A stretch of DNA of 64,000 nucleotides from Sphingobacterium sp. ML3W (GTDB lineage Bacteria > Bacteroidota > Bacteroidia > Sphingobacteriales > Sphingobacteriaceae), in the NCBI RefSeq assembly GCF_000747525.1, contig NZ_CP009278.1, positions 3,410,001 to 3,474,000 on the forward strand. Reading direction: 5' to 3'. The notes beneath the pieces are model-generated. The model was not told the origin of the DNA, made no database searches, and saw only the letters and a program-made list of their open reading frames with translations. Shown here piece after piece: positions 45,350 through 54,249 of the stretch. Position 1 is the stretch's first letter, and every line of letters starts with the position of its first letter. The position numbers and the translations under genes are program-made.

Positions 45350-45994
45350 ATGAAATCATTGGACATAATTTTAAGTGGTATTTTTCTATTTCTCACACAA
45401 CTAACAATTGGACAACAGACTCATTCCACGAATCTCATTAACGGCGACCTTATCTTTGTTGGAGCCGAACAAAAGAACCTTTCTGGCGCCATCAATCGTG
45501 TCACTCAAAGAGATACGAACAGCTCTTTCGACCATATTGGAATAATAGAAATCAATAAAGACTCTATTTTTGTTTTACATGCTAGCTCCAAAAGCGGCAC
45601 AATACGGGAGAAAATTCAAGACTTCTTTAAAACTCAAAAAAACGGCCGCAACGATTTAGTTATTTTCCGGTTAAAACAACCTTACGACAAAAGTATCCCT
45701 ATCGCAATTACAGCAGCAAAACAGATGTTGGGAAAACCCTATAATTGGAGCTATATCTTGAATGAAAACAGCTATTATTGTTCCGACTTTATAGAAAGAG
45801 CTTTTCGTTCCTATCACATATTCCAACTAGAACCTATGACTTTTATTAATCCAACTACAGGAAAAACAGATGACTTTTGGATTAATTTTTATCACAAACA
45901 AGGATTAGAAGTGCCTGAAGGCAAATCGGGATGTAACCCCAATGGTCTAGCTGCATCAGATAAATTGGTAAAAATAGGTAACCTCATGTTGTAA
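45350..45994 (+). CDS. YiiX-type permuted NlpC/P60 cysteine hydrolase, secreted
   Basis: The start at 45350 gives a signal peptide (MKSLDIILSGIFLFLTQLTIG). The mature protein carries NGDLIFVG, the histidine in FDHIGIIE, and the catalytic cysteine in YYCSDFIERAF. The order His before Cys is that of the permuted papain-like YaeF/YiiX family, with amidase or deacylase-like activity. A longer frame from 45311 would break the signal peptide. The target, lipid or peptidoglycan amide, is not shown. The FkbM gene follows 70 bp later. Confidence 0.82.
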   Translation: MKSLDIILSGIFLFLTQLTIGQQTHSTNLINGDLIFVGAEQKNLSGAINRVTQRDTNSSFDHIGIIEINKDSIFVLHASSKSGTIREKIQDFFKTQKNGRNDLVIFRLKQPYDKSIPIAITAAKQMLGKPYNWSYILNENSYYCSDFIERAFRSYHIFQLEPMTFINPTTGKTDDFWINFYHKQGLEVPEGKSGCNPNGLAASDKLVKIGNLML

Positions 45995-46064
45995 AATCGA
46001 TTTCAATTCCATTTAAAATTAATTTTTATCGTAACTTACAGGCACCATTAAACATAACAATTAT

Positions 46065-46772
46065 ATGAGTCCGAGTCTGATAAACGCATTGAAAAAGCAA
46101 TATAAAGTCCTTTCAGGAAAAGTATCATCTTTTAAAATCGAGCATAAATGTAGCCATAAATGGTACGGCAATTCTTACGGCGGCTTCTATGTTAATCCAG
46201 ACCTATTGCATCCCGGCGCTATCGTTTACTCCTTTGGCATCGGTCAGGACACTTCCTTTGACGATGCGATTATAGACAATCACGATTGTCAAGTCTATGG
46301 TTACGACCCTACTCCTAAATCAATTGAATGGATTGATAAACAAACAGATATGTCACCCAATTTCCATTTTCATCCTGTTGGATTAGATAAGGAAACTGGC
46401 ACAACCTTTTTCAACCTACCGAAAAACAAAGATTATGTATCAGGATCAATTATCAATCATCAACATGTTGATGAAAATAACATGATAGAAGTTAAAATGA
46501 AATCATTTATAGATATTGCGACTGAAAACAACCATAACCACATCGATATTTTAAAAATGGATATTGAAGGAGCGGAATATAGTGTAATCGATAGCATTTT
46601 AAATTCTCCAATTGAAATCAAGCAAATTTTACTGGAAATACACGAACGATTTTTTGATAATGGGAAGGAAAAAACAAAATATTTATTAAATTCTTTAAAA
46701 CAGCACGGCTATCAAATTTTCGGAATTTCTGATACTTTAGAAGAGATATCTTTTATCAAAATCAGTGATTAG
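46065..46772 (+). CDS. FkbM-family methyltransferase
   Basis: The 235-residue SAM-dependent methyltransferase has the FkbM features: a GxG-like motif in VYSFGIGQDTSFDDAI, YGYDPTPKSIEW for the adenosine acidic residue, and the family motif HIDILKMDIEGAEYSVIDS. Family members usually O-methylate sugars in glycans or antibiotics. The substrate is unknown. The last codons overlap an in-frame upstream extension of the next gene, but its preferred start is 26 bp further on. Confidence 0.85.
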   Translation: MSPSLINALKKQYKVLSGKVSSFKIEHKCSHKWYGNSYGGFYVNPDLLHPGAIVYSFGIGQDTSFDDAIIDNHDCQVYGYDPTPKSIEWIDKQTDMSPNFHFHPVGLDKETGTTFFNLPKNKDYVSGSIINHQHVDENNMIEVKMKSFIDIATENNHNHIDILKMDIEGAEYSVIDSILNSPIEIKQILLEIHERFFDNGKEKTKYLLNSLKQHGYQIFGISDTLEEISFIKISD

Positions 46773-46797
46773 CGAATATTTCACATTTAAATATTAC

Positions 46798-47379
46798 ATG
46801 GAAATTTTTAAAGCATATATAAAAAAGAGAATAGCGGTTACATCAGAGCAAATTGAACAGATTATCTCCAGTTATACCCCTACCCAAGTTAAGAAAAAAA
46901 GCTTCATTCTTCGCGCCGGAGAAATATGCAATTTTGAAGGCTTTGTCATGAAGGGCTGCTTTAAGATATTTTACCTAACTCCTAATGGTGAAGAGCATAT
47001 TTTGTATTTTGCGATAGAAGAGTGGTGGATTTCAGATATCGCTAGCTTTAACGACCAAGAACCAGCACAATTATATATTCAAGCATTAGAAGACTCTGAA
47101 ATATTGATTATCTCTAGAGAGCAAAAAGAACGACTTTTCACTAATTGCACACAAGTTGAACGATTATTCCGAATTATGGCACAGCGAGCTCAGGTTGCCT
47201 CACAACATCGTATCATTGCAGCACTTGGCTTTACTGCTCAGGAGCGCTATTTAGATTTTATTCAACGCTATCCAAAGATTTATCCCCGAATATCCAATTT
47301 ACAACTTGCATCTTATATTGGCGTCACCCAAGAATTCTTAAGTAGATTGAAAAGACAAATTCTTAAACCAAATAAATAA
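46798..47379 (+). CDS. Crp/Fnr-family transcription regulator
   Basis: The ATG at 46798 gives 193 residues; an upstream GTG frame adds eleven residues before it. The N-terminal cyclic-nucleotide-binding-like beta-roll (KKSFILRAGEICNFEGFVMKG, NGEEHILYFAIEEWWI) is followed by a C-terminal winged helix (QERYLDFIQRYPKIYPRISN, LASYIGVTQEFLSRLKRQI). The cyclic-nucleotide-binding arginine pattern is not preserved, and no cysteine cluster for iron-sulfur is present, so the ligand is unclear. Many Bacteroidota paralogues of this type act next to the gene they control; yceI lies downstream. Confidence 0.85.
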   Translation: MEIFKAYIKKRIAVTSEQIEQIISSYTPTQVKKKSFILRAGEICNFEGFVMKGCFKIFYLTPNGEEHILYFAIEEWWISDIASFNDQEPAQLYIQALEDSEILIISREQKERLFTNCTQVERLFRIMAQRAQVASQHRIIAALGFTAQERYLDFIQRYPKIYPRISNLQLASYIGVTQEFLSRLKRQILKPNK

Positions 47380-47508
47380 ACATTTATTGATGTAGGTCAA
47401 TCTTTAAAAGAAAACGTTTTCAGATTTTTGTAGAAGTAAAATACAACAGCCAGTTTGTTCTTCACATAGCACATTGAATAAGCTTACTGTTAAAACATTA
47501 AAAGAAAC

Positions 47509-48102
47509 ATGATGAATAATTTTTTTAAAATTGTAGCAGCTGCAGCCTTAATGATTAACGGAGCCGTAGCACAAGTAAAATGGAGTGCAGACCCTGCACA
47601 TACGAACGCAAGATTTGATGTAAATCATTTAGGTATTAGTTTTGTTGACGGGGAATTTACAAAAGTGTCCGGTTCAATTGATGCTGCAAATAAAGAAGAC
47701 TTCAATAATGCAAAAATTAACTTCGTAATAGATGTAAACAGTATTAACACACGCATCGAAGCACGTGATAGCCACCTAAAAACTGATGATTTTTTCAACG
47801 CTGAAAAATACCCAAAAATGATTTTAAAATCGGTATCATTTAAAAAAGTGAAAACGGGAAAATACATATTAATAGCTGACTTAACCATCAGAGATGTAAC
47901 GAAAAAAGTTACTTTTGATGTAACTCAAAATAACGGAATTATTACAGATCCTTGGGGAAAAACACGTGCTGGATTCACAGCTAAAACAACCATCAATCGT
48001 TTTGACTTCGGCATGAAGTATAACGACAAGTTACCATCAGGAATAGAAGCTGTATCTTCAAATGTAGAGATTACCGTAAATACAGAGCTTGTATTAGACT
48101 AA
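47509..48102 (+). CDS. YceI-family periplasmic lipid-binding protein
   Basis: The 197-residue protein has a signal peptide (FKIVAAAALMINGAVAQ). The YceI lipocalin-like barrel follows: WSADPAHTNARFDVNHLG, the EARDSHLKTDDFFNAEKYPKM motif (in part), LTIRDVTKKVTFDV and the terminal NVEITVNTELVL. The fold binds isoprenoid chains such as quinones; the physiological ligand is unknown. The gene follows the Crp/Fnr-like regulator. Confidence 0.92.
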   Translation: MMNNFFKIVAAAALMINGAVAQVKWSADPAHTNARFDVNHLGISFVDGEFTKVSGSIDAANKEDFNNAKINFVIDVNSINTRIEARDSHLKTDDFFNAEKYPKMILKSVSFKKVKTGKYILIADLTIRDVTKKVTFDVTQNNGIITDPWGKTRAGFTAKTTINRFDFGMKYNDKLPSGIEAVSSNVEITVNTELVLD

Positions 48103-48125
48103 TGGAGTAAATACATTATAACAAG

Positions 48126-48164
48126 ATAAAGCCCTTTAGATAATTCTGTAAGGGCTTTATTTTA
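48126..48164. terminator. Convergent terminator after yceI
   Basis: ATAAAGCCCTT pairs perfectly with AAGGGCTTTAT over a 13-base loop, followed by TTTATT. It lies between the plus-strand yceI and the minus-strand SDR, whose stop codon is at its edge. Confidence 0.75.
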
Positions 48165-48950
48165 TTAAAAACAGTTCATCATTCCACCATCCAAAGGAAT
48201 ACTTGCCCCTGTTAGATAGTTAGCATAATCTGAACAAATAAATGCTACTAAATAACCGTATTCTTCAGGCTTACCCAATCTGCCCATTGGCACCTGTTTT
48301 AAACGTAGAGCCAAGGCCGCCTCATAAGAAATTTGAAGACGGTCCGCATCCAACTGCGTCAATGATTGAATTCTTTCAGTATCAAAAAGACCTGTCAAAA
48401 CACTATTTACCGTTATATTATGAGATGCAATATCTTTAGCTAGAGATTTGCTCCAACTCATCAGTGCCGTACGGATTGTATTTGACAACACTAAATTAGA
48501 CACCGGTTCTTTCACTGTCAAGGAAGACACATTAATGATTCGCCCGTAACCTAACTCTTTCATATGAGCCAATGCCAATTCCGTTGTATAACAATGTGTC
48601 TTAAATAATAAATCAAAAGCATCTTGGTAGTCATCCAAAGATTGATTAGCAATAGAGCCAGCTTTAGGCCCATTTGTATTATTAACCAAAATATCAACAA
48701 CATGATGGGCAAAATAATTTGAAATTTTTGTTTTAAATTCCTCAAAATTATCAAAGTCAACGACAAGATATTGGTGCACCGGCCCTTTGCTTCTATCCAA
48801 TCCAGCCAAAGCCCGCTTCAACTTCACCTCATTTCTAGCCATCAAAGTTACCGAAGCACCATTCAAGGCTAACTGCTGCGAAATAGCATATCCTATGCCA
48901 CCGGAACTCGCTCCCACTAATGCCTTTTTATTTCCTAAATCTATATCCAT
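48165..48950 (-). CDS. Atypical short-chain dehydrogenase (BKR-like, no catalytic tetrad)
   Basis: The 261-residue protein has an SDR Rossmann fold, but the TGxxxGIG motif reads VGASSGGIG, with no Thr. In the active-site region SSLTVKEPVSNLVLSNTIRTAL the YxxxK pair reads S...R. The SSLTVKEP and NLVLSN text matches the BKR-like SDR subgroup known to lack a perfect catalytic tetrad. The end VDGG analogue (IPLDGGMMN) is present. It may bind NAD(P) and act on an unknown substrate, or serve a non-catalytic role. It is followed on the same strand by no gene, and preceded by the aarF-like gene with 33 bp between. Confidence 0.85.
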   Translation of the reverse strand: MDIDLGNKKALVGASSGGIGYAISQQLALNGASVTLMARNEVKLKRALAGLDRSKGPVHQYLVVDFDNFEEFKTKISNYFAHHVVDILVNNTNGPKAGSIANQSLDDYQDAFDLLFKTHCYTTELALAHMKELGYGRIINVSSLTVKEPVSNLVLSNTIRTALMSWSKSLAKDIASHNITVNSVLTGLFDTERIQSLTQLDADRLQISYEAALALRLKQVPMGRLGKPEEYGYLVAFICSDYANYLTGASIPLDGGMMNCF

Positions 48951-48983
48951 AATCAGTTTCTTATATTTTCTAAATCGAGCAAA

Positions 48984-50639
48984 TTAATCATTATTTCTTG
49001 CTCGAACCATAGCAGTAAACAGGTAAATAGATAATGCAAAAGAAGTACCTAAGAATACCCAAGCCCAAATCGGGATGCCTAAAAATTTAGGCTCAACATG
49101 CGCAATTATCACCATACCTGCTAACATATTTAGAGACAAAACCATAATACCTATAACGATACGATTAATCCCTTTACGGATAATCTGTGTAAACGTCTTA
49201 GCACTAATCAAGTGATGATTTAGTGTAAAATTTCCTAACTTAATTTGCCTAAATAAACCTCTGAGGTCATCAGGAAGCTTCTCAATATCACGGGCAAAAG
49301 AAAATGCTTTATTTTTCCCCTTTTCAAATAAGTATTTGGGGTCCATCCGCTCACGCATAATGCGATTAGCAAATGGCTTAATACTTTTCATTATATTCAA
49401 ATGAGGATTGAGCTGCCTACCAATACCTTCCATCAAGGATATACCTCGAATTAACTGATAGATATACTCTGGAAAATACAAACGATTGTCCCCTATAATA
49501 TTCCATAATTTATCAAGTAAAGATTCTAAACTAATATCACCTAAAGACACGTTCTCAATTAAATCAAAAATCTCATAAAGAGACCTTTCAAACTGAGCAC
49601 GATCAGGGATATTGCTAACTATAGCAACATCTTCGATGGTATCGGCCAGATGTATGGCATTGGATGAGACAGCAGCCTGAATGAATTCTTCAAGATTTTG
49701 CCTATCAATAGCCAGCAGCTTACCCATGTTACCGAAATCAATAAAGGCCAACTTACCGTTTGGAAGAACCATTAAATTCCCAGGATGTGGATCTCCATGA
49801 AAGAAACCATGTACAATCACTTGTTCCAAATAAAGATTGATTCCATTATCCACGATTTCTTCCAAATCTAGTCCCATGGCCTTCAGTTTCTCTTTATCTG
49901 TCACTTTGACCCCATTCATATACTCCATTGTCAAAACCCGGTCCGAACTTAATTTTGGGTATACTTTCGGAACTGTAATCAGATCATTCCCTTTAAAATT
50001 TTTGGCAAAGCGTTCGATATTATGACGTTCATTCAGTAGTGAAATTTCTTGTATCAAAGTTGTCGCAAATGAATCAACAATTAAAGGTAAATTAAGATTT
50101 TGTAAGGGTTCACTATAACCAACTAATATGCGCGCGATATCTTTCATCAACGACAGGTCTGTTTTCAAAACCTCATCAACTTGAGGTCGCCGCACCTTTA
50201 CAACAACATCTTTCCCGTCAGTTAATTTCGCTTTGTACACCTGTGAGATAGAAGCCGCAGCAAAAGGTTCTGATTCGATATGTGAGAAGTGTTCATCAAA
50301 ATGAATATTCAGCTCCTGCTCGATATAACTTTTAATTTCAACTGTAAACGGATCCACACGATCTTCTAAATACTTAAGTTCTTCCACCAATTCTCTAGGT
50401 AGCAATCCTTCACGCGTAGAAGCAGACTGACCAAGCTTAACAAAAGCAGGCCCCAACTCCTCTAGCGCCATACGAATACGTCTATACACAGAAATATTAG
50501 CGATATCAACCCCTATCTCTAGTGAAGTTTTATTGGTATTCCATGGTAGTCTAGTCAATATATCACGAAATCCATATTTAGCGAGTACACTAATAATATG
50601 AGAACTTCGCTGCAATTTTTTAGCTGAATTCTGCATCAT
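48984..50639 (-). CDS. AarF/UbiB (ABC1) kinase-like protein
   Basis: The 551-residue protein has the ABC1 motifs: the KxGQ segment FVKLGQSASTREGLLPRE near residue 70, the Ala-rich nucleotide loop PFAAASISQVYKA near 127, VVVKVRRPQV and the catalytic HGDPHPGNLMVLPNGKLAFIDFG (in part) near 285-305. Two hydrophobic spans are near the C-terminus (IGIMVLSLNMLAGMVIIAH, IWAWVFLGTSFALSIYLFTA). The family supports quinone or other isoprenoid lipid handling. It lies upstream of the SDR on the same strand. Confidence 0.93.
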   Translation of the reverse strand: MMQNSAKKLQRSSHIISVLAKYGFRDILTRLPWNTNKTSLEIGVDIANISVYRRIRMALEELGPAFVKLGQSASTREGLLPRELVEELKYLEDRVDPFTVEIKSYIEQELNIHFDEHFSHIESEPFAAASISQVYKAKLTDGKDVVVKVRRPQVDEVLKTDLSLMKDIARILVGYSEPLQNLNLPLIVDSFATTLIQEISLLNERHNIERFAKNFKGNDLITVPKVYPKLSSDRVLTMEYMNGVKVTDKEKLKAMGLDLEEIVDNGINLYLEQVIVHGFFHGDPHPGNLMVLPNGKLAFIDFGNMGKLLAIDRQNLEEFIQAAVSSNAIHLADTIEDVAIVSNIPDRAQFERSLYEIFDLIENVSLGDISLESLLDKLWNIIGDNRLYFPEYIYQLIRGISLMEGIGRQLNPHLNIMKSIKPFANRIMRERMDPKYLFEKGKNKAFSFARDIEKLPDDLRGLFRQIKLGNFTLNHHLISAKTFTQIIRKGINRIVIGIMVLSLNMLAGMVIIAHVEPKFLGIPIWAWVFLGTSFALSIYLFTAMVRARNND

Positions 50640-50749
50640 AACCTGTTTCTATTTAGTAATCAAGTTACAAAAACCCTGCTACAAATCGTCTACAGAACAA
50701 TAATTCTATAGTTTACCAAAAATTAAAACAAAGTGCAATTCCCCTTTTA

Positions 50750-51391
50750 CTACTCCTCTTCAAGAGCATCCATATTATCCTTTATCATTTTCAAATATTT
50801 CCCATAATAATAATAACTCATCGTCTCGATACAGATTACTAAAAACACCAGTCCTATAACAAGCCCCAATATTAAGAGCACAATAAAAGAAGGCTCCTGA
50901 TTCCAGGTTTCTCCAAGATTATAAATCTTATCCAACCATTCTCCTGCGTGCCCAAGAGAGAAAAATATAAAACAAATAAGTATTCCTTGAGGAAACAGTA
51001 AATAAGAAGACATCTTATACGTCTCAATTGAAAATTTCAAGTCATAATATAGTTTCAGTAGATTTTCTCGAGAACTCAACAATTCAAATTGTTTAGTACT
51101 ACGATAGAAATAAAAGAATTTTTTATAATATAATAAACTAGCCAACCCCATCTGAAGTAACAAAAAATAATAGGCGACCTTCGCATACCCAGTAATTTTA
51201 TATATTTCAATATTAGGGAGTACCAATAAGAAAATGATGGCGCATAACCATGATATAAACTCAATTTTAATATTTTTACGCAGTCTTGCGAGAATATTAC
51301 CTACTGATTTATAATGATTAAGACTTGAATTAACCTCGAAGCTATTTTCCGATTGATTATTCCATTTTTCTTTAAATTCATCAAAATTCAT
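50750..51391 (-). CDS. Membrane protein downstream of, and overlapping, the ECF sigma gene
   Basis: The 213-residue protein has a polar N-terminus (MNFDEFKEKWNNQSENSFE) and about four to five membrane spans (WLCAIIFLLVLP, YYFLLLQMGLASLLYY, LLFPQGILICFIFF, IVLLILGLVIGLVFLVICIE). It overlaps the sigma gene by 11 bp and follows it, the usual place of an anti-sigma factor. No zinc anti-sigma (HxxxCxxC) motif is seen. A role as membrane anti-sigma factor is inferred from context only. Confidence 0.75.
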   Translation of the reverse strand: MNFDEFKEKWNNQSENSFEVNSSLNHYKSVGNILARLRKNIKIEFISWLCAIIFLLVLPNIEIYKITGYAKVAYYFLLLQMGLASLLYYKKFFYFYRSTKQFELLSSRENLLKLYYDLKFSIETYKMSSYLLFPQGILICFIFFSLGHAGEWLDKIYNLGETWNQEPSFIVLLILGLVIGLVFLVICIETMSYYYYGKYLKMIKDNMDALEEE

Positions 51392-51884
51392 AACCTTGCC
51401 TTTTAATAATCTGTTGCAATTTTTCTTTTGTTCGGTTCAATTTCACGCGAGCATTGACCTCTGAAATACCCAAATTTGTCGCAATATCACGATGGCTCTG
51501 TCCTTCCAAAAAAAAGAAAATCAGTGCTTTCTCTACTGAATTAAGGAACTGAACTGCTTGATAAAAATAGCGTAATTGTTCTTCCTTATCTTCCGTACCC
51601 AAATCTTCTGTCACATCGATATCACTCGTCAATTCGTGTTGATCCGGTCTTCTTTTCTCTTTCTTTAGATAGATTAAAGCCGTATTAATCGCCACACGGT
51701 ATAGCCAAGTGGAGAATAGACTCTCTCTTCTGAAAGATGCATAAGAACGCCACAATTGCATAACAATTTCCTGAAATAAATCTTGCTGATCTTCCAAGTT
51801 GTCCATATACATACGAGACACCTTAATGATAGCACCTTTATTCCGCTCTATTTGTTCCAAAAATTGTTGCTCGGCTGACTTCAC
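51381..51884 (-). CDS. ECF-type RNA polymerase sigma factor
   Basis: The 167-residue protein has region 2 (MYMDNLEDQQDLFQEIVMQLWRSYASF, in part, then STWLYRVAINTALIYLKKEKR) and region 4 (EKALIFFFLEGQSHRDIATNLGISEVNARVKLNRTKEKL, in part). The region-4 helix-turn-helix is SHRDIATNLGISEVNARVKL. It should direct a small regulon in response to an envelope signal. The downstream overlapping membrane gene is the likely partner; no target promoter can be named. Confidence 0.93.
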   Translation of the reverse strand: MKSAEQQFLEQIERNKGAIIKVSRMYMDNLEDQQDLFQEIVMQLWRSYASFRRESLFSTWLYRVAINTALIYLKKEKRRPDQHELTSDIDVTEDLGTEDKEEQLRYFYQAVQFLNSVEKALIFFFLEGQSHRDIATNLGISEVNARVKLNRTKEKLQQIIKRQGYEF

Positions 51885-52141
51885 AGTTATTTCTTAATCG
51901 TTTGCCCGTAAATAAAATTCAACATACCGAATTAGTTCCTTTTTTTATTAAATGTTACACAAATAAAAAATTAAAATGATTTTATGATGTAAACAACAAA
52001 ATATAATTTCCATATTTTATTTCAAATCACTCCATAATTTAATAACAACAGGAAATTTCTATTTTCTTTTGCAGTACAGCTTGATTAAGGATTTACAATT
52101 TAATTCTCTAAATTAGTTTAATAACCAAAATATAGCGGCAT

Positions 52142-52582
52142 ATGAATAAAATATTTTTTAAAGGCCAGGTGCTTTGGGCCCAGATTGACCCTAATAGACA
52201 TTTACGTCATTCTGCCTATGCAGATTTTTGCGCTCAAGCAAGGAGCAACATGCTAAATGGAATCGGTCTGTCACTGAAACAGTTCGCAGACTACAAGATT
52301 GGTCCTATTTTATTTAGAGAAGAATTAATCTACCACCGTGAAATTCTTTTGGATGAAAATATTTATGTTGAAGTAGAACTAACCAAATTCAATATAACAA
52401 ATAGTCGTTTTTCATTTCGACATAGCGTTTTTAAATCTGATGAAACGAAGAGTGCGACGGTTATTGTTGATGGTGCTTGGTTAGATTTAGAAAAGAGAAA
52501 ACTAACACGTATCCCCGACGAATGGAACCATTTCATCAATAAAATCCCTAAATCGGAGGATTACGTAGAAATCATAGAATAA
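52142..52582 (+). CDS. Hotdog-fold acyl-CoA thioesterase
   Basis: The 146-residue protein has the 4HBT pattern: FKGQVLWAQIDPNRHLRHSAYADFCAQAR (in part; the Asp-Pro-Asn-x-His-xx-Hx-xY region with catalytic Asp), then a long helix and LTKFNITNSRFSFRH, ending in DGAWLDLEKRKLTRIPDEW. It would hydrolyse acyl-CoA or acyl-ACP thioesters. No partner gene fixes the chain length; it stands alone with its own terminator. Confidence 0.88.
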   Translation: MNKIFFKGQVLWAQIDPNRHLRHSAYADFCAQARSNMLNGIGLSLKQFADYKIGPILFREELIYHREILLDENIYVEVELTKFNITNSRFSFRHSVFKSDETKSATVIVDGAWLDLEKRKLTRIPDEWNHFINKIPKSEDYVEIIE

Positions 52583-52583
52583 A

Positions 52584-52617
52584 AAAAGCTTCCAGGGATA
52601 AAATCCTGGAAGCTTTT
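52584..52617. terminator. Terminator between thioesterase and hsp20 genes
   Basis: AAAAGCTTCCAGG and CCTGGAAGCTTTT pair perfectly over an 8-base loop, placed between convergent genes. Confidence 0.8.
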
Positions 52618-52631
52618 CTTGCTAACGTATA

Positions 52632-53075
52632 TTACTTAACTTCTATTAATCTTTTTGCAACAATAGCATCTTCTTTTTTGCCAACTGTTACAATCAGAAC
52701 ACCATCTTCATATACTGCGTCGATCTTACTATGATCTACCGCTTCAGGTAAAGCAAATGACCTAGAAAATGAAGTGTAATTAAACTCTCTTTTACTAAAT
52801 AGTTTTTCATCACTAACCGATTCTTCCTTTTTCTCAGCAGATATAGTAATGACTTTTTTATCCACGTTAATTTTAAAATCTGACTTCAAAAGACCCGGTG
52901 CAGCCAATTCAATTCGGAAAGCCTGTTCCGTCTCAGAAATGTTAACTGCTGGAACACGAGAGATTAAACGATCTGAAATAAAAGAATCGTTAAACAAATT
53001 ATCAAATACTGTGCTTACAAACGGATTTACAGAATCGGTATTCAAGCTTTTTGTTGGAAATTTAATTAATGCCAT
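52632..53075 (-). CDS. Small heat-shock protein, Hsp20/alpha-crystallin family
   Basis: The 147-residue protein has the alpha-crystallin domain in residues 40-130: VPAVNISETEQAFRIELAAPGL (in part), KSDFKINVDKKVITISAEKK, and the GVLIVTVGKKE strand. The short N- and C-tails are usual. It holds unfolding proteins under heat or other stress. Its start is preceded by a very strong Shine-Dalgarno sequence (AGGAGG at good spacing), which suggests high translation. Confidence 0.95.
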   Translation of the reverse strand: MALIKFPTKSLNTDSVNPFVSTVFDNLFNDSFISDRLISRVPAVNISETEQAFRIELAAPGLLKSDFKINVDKKVITISAEKKEESVSDEKLFSKREFNYTSFSRSFALPEAVDHSKIDAVYEDGVLIVTVGKKEDAIVAKRLIEVK

Positions 53076-53472
53076 TTTTTTCCTCCTTTTAATGTTTATA
53101 CTTTATTTATTATATCCAATTTACATCTACATTTCAATTCCCATACCAAAATGGAAAACTAAAATATTAGATGACAAAAAGTCTACATAAATTTAATCGA
53201 AATGCCATATTGACAGTTTAACTATAAACAAAAACATCAATCAACTGTAAATCAAAATAGTTACAACTACATAAAGTATGTATAAAAACTTAAATATTCA
53301 TGGCTCACCAATCTCATTTTAATGAATATACTTTTCTTAACAAACAAAAATGCTATTTAATCCTTTTGAATGTATTGAATAAGCAACAATGCTAATCTTA
53401 TAATTTCTCGTGCTAGTATAGATGCTTGTTTGATTAAAAAGATCACTTACGTTTTAATTTTAATACAACAAT
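53076..53472. other. Divergent intergenic region between hsp20 and the Tam-like gene
   Basis: No gene is present. The part next to hsp20 holds its ribosome site. No HrcA-type (CIRCE) inverted repeat and no clear promoter box were seen. Confidence 0.5.
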
Positions 53473-54240
53473 ATGAATTGGAATCCGGAAATTTATAATC
53501 GCTTTAAAGATATACGTTATCAACCTTTTTATGATTTAATCGAACTGATAACAGATGAAAAATCGCAAAATTGTATTGACATTGGATGTGGAACAGGTGA
53601 ACAAACGTTTATCTTAACTAAAAAGCTTAAAAATTCTCGATTTTTGGGTGTTGACCCATCCGAAGCTATGCTTTCAGAATCCTTACAATTCTCCCACGAT
53701 AGATTATCTTTCAAACAAGCTAAGACTGAAGAGGTTCTAGATTCCAAAAGAAAATGGGATTTGATATTTAGCAATGCCGCATTACAATGGTCCAATAACC
53801 ATCATACGTTGTTTCCAAATCTTCTATCACTACTACTCCCCAATGGTCAATTTGCAGTTCAAATGCCAATGCAGACTCTTAATATCTTGAATCAAATTCT
53901 ATTAATATTAGTACAAGAGGAACCGTTCAAAAGTTATTTAAAGGGATGGAAAAAAGAATCCCCCTTGTTATCAATCGATGAGTATACACAAATAATGTAC
54001 AATGCTGGATTAATCAATATACAAGTTATTCAAAAAGTATACCCCATCATCGCTCAAAATAAACAAGAGTTATTTGACTTTATATCTGGATCAGCATTAA
54101 TTCCTTACTTGGATAGATTCCAAGACAATCAAAAAGAAGAATTTATCAATGCATATAAGAAACGTATTGAACAAAAATTTATCAAATTTCCTAATATTTA
54201 TGCATTCAAAAGACTATTGCTTTATGGAAGAAAACCTTAA
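53473..54240 (+). CDS. Trans-aconitate methyltransferase-like SAM methyltransferase
   Basis: The 255-residue protein begins MNWNPEIYNRFKDIRYQPFY, near to the start of trans-aconitate 2-methyltransferases. Motif I is CIDIGCGTGEQTF, the acidic residue is in FLGVDPSEAML, and motif II is WDLIFSNAALQW. It would methylate a small carboxylic acid with SAM; the exact acid is an inference. It converges with the next gene after 9 bp. Confidence 0.85.
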   Translation: MNWNPEIYNRFKDIRYQPFYDLIELITDEKSQNCIDIGCGTGEQTFILTKKLKNSRFLGVDPSEAMLSESLQFSHDRLSFKQAKTEEVLDSKRKWDLIFSNAALQWSNNHHTLFPNLLSLLLPNGQFAVQMPMQTLNILNQILLILVQEEPFKSYLKGWKKESPLLSIDEYTQIMYNAGLINIQVIQKVYPIIAQNKQELFDFISGSALIPYLDRFQDNQKEEFINAYKKRIEQKFIKFPNIYAFKRLLLYGRKP

Positions 54241-54249
54241 AAACTTTAA

